Below, in pieces: positions 35,705 to 36,191 of a stretch of DNA of 36,191 nucleotides. The translations under genes were made by a program, and so were the position numbers. Source of the stretch: Spirochaetia bacterium (GTDB taxonomy: Bacteria > Spirochaetota > Spirochaetia > Sphaerochaetales > Sphaerochaetaceae); NCBI GenBank assembly GCA_009929055.1, contig SABI01000002.1:1-36191 (forward strand), read 5' to 3'. Numbering within the stretch: the stretch's first letter is position 1; every line of letters begins with the position of its first letter. A model generated the notes under the pieces. The model was not told the DNA's origin. It did no database searches and saw only the letters and a program-made list of their open reading frames with translations.

Positions 35705-36191
35705 ATGGCAATTATTAAAATTAAAAGAGGCTTAAAGGCTAACATCCCAACTTTACAGGTTGGGGAGCCAGGATTTTGCACAGACACTAAAGAGTTGTTT
35801 GTTGGTTCGGCAGATGGGAATAAACTTGTTGGAGAGGGGACTTTCCTAAAACTTTCAGGCGGTACGCTTACAGGCGCACTGACTCTGCCTTCAACAGCCC
35901 CCACCAGTGCAACCCATGCAGTAACAAAAGCGTATGTGGATAATGTCGCTTCGGGTTTAGATGTGAAAGCATCTGTCAAATGTGTAGCAACAGTACACCA
36001 ATTGCTTTCGACGGGGGGAGACCATCGTGAATACGAGTACACTAACAATAACGCTGTAATTATTGATGGATACACAGTGGAAGAGGGCGATAGAATTCTA
36101 CTTGTGGGTCAATCCAACCACCTACAAAACGGCATATTTGTTGTGACTAAAGTTGGTGATGGCACAAACCCCTGTTCGATTGAAAGACCCG
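35705..36191 (+). CDS. Tail fibre protein, 3'-truncated by window end
   Basis: ATG 35705 after AAGGAG; MAIIKIKRGLKANIPTLQVGEPGFCTDTKELFVGSADG...LSGGTLTGALTLPSTAPTSATHAVTKAYVDN; open to 36191, so absent from the ORF track. Confidence 0.85.
   Translation, partial: MAIIKIKRGLKANIPTLQVGEPGFCTDTKELFVGSADGNKLVGEGTFLKLSGGTLTGALTLPSTAPTSATHAVTKAYVDNVASGLDVKASVKCVATVHQLLSTGGDHREYEYTNNNAVIIDGYTVEEGDRILLVGQSNHLQNGIFVVTKVGDGTNPCSIERP

Noticed and set aside
35662-36075. 137 aa antisense ORF opposite the final fibre gene
   Set aside because: The + strand reading contains a clear tail fibre motif (SGGTLTGALTLP...AVTKAYVD); antisense ORF is a shadow.
1-36191. Integrase, transposase or other mobile element genes
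   Set aside because: No such protein motifs seen in any frame, so lysogeny cannot be inferred from this window.

Overview
The window looks like ~36 kb of a contractile-tailed (myovirus-type) phage or prophage genome. Every credible gene is on the + strand. From left to right: (1) a partial ORF with a Pro-Lys-Thr repeat linker, closed by a strong terminator; (2) a ~530 bp repeat-rich non-coding region (550-1080); (3) an early/accessory block of small ORFs (1.1-5.8 kb) driven by promoters that share the 13-mer ATAGTGCTTGACA, with several small Cys-rich proteins; (4) a 7-deazaguanine DNA-modification block (FolE, unknown 166 aa ORF, small basic protein, QueC-like, DpdA-like transglycosylase) that runs directly into the large terminase; (5) head genes (TerL, portal, MuF-like, scaffold-like, major capsid, connectors); (6) contractile tail and baseplate genes (sheath, two tube-like proteins, tail chaperone, tape measure, CIS-tube/LysM, hub, spike, gp25, gpJ-like); (7) tail fibre genes, the last cut by the window end. 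The strongest observations not in the ORF track are: a -1 programmed frameshift site (T TTT TTT, 6 nt spacer, perfect 11 bp hairpin) joining the tail chaperone to an unannotated 62-codon extension that overlaps the tape measure start; a DpdA-like protein with a C-terminal Cys-cluster/helical extension placed where a small terminase subunit would be expected; a promoter with a dyad at its predicted start site, upstream DnaA-box-like repeats and a ~290 nt untranslated leader; and a pair of 31-nt imperfect palindromes with iteron-like repeats in the left non-coding region. All assignments were made by reading the sequence; no database search was run.
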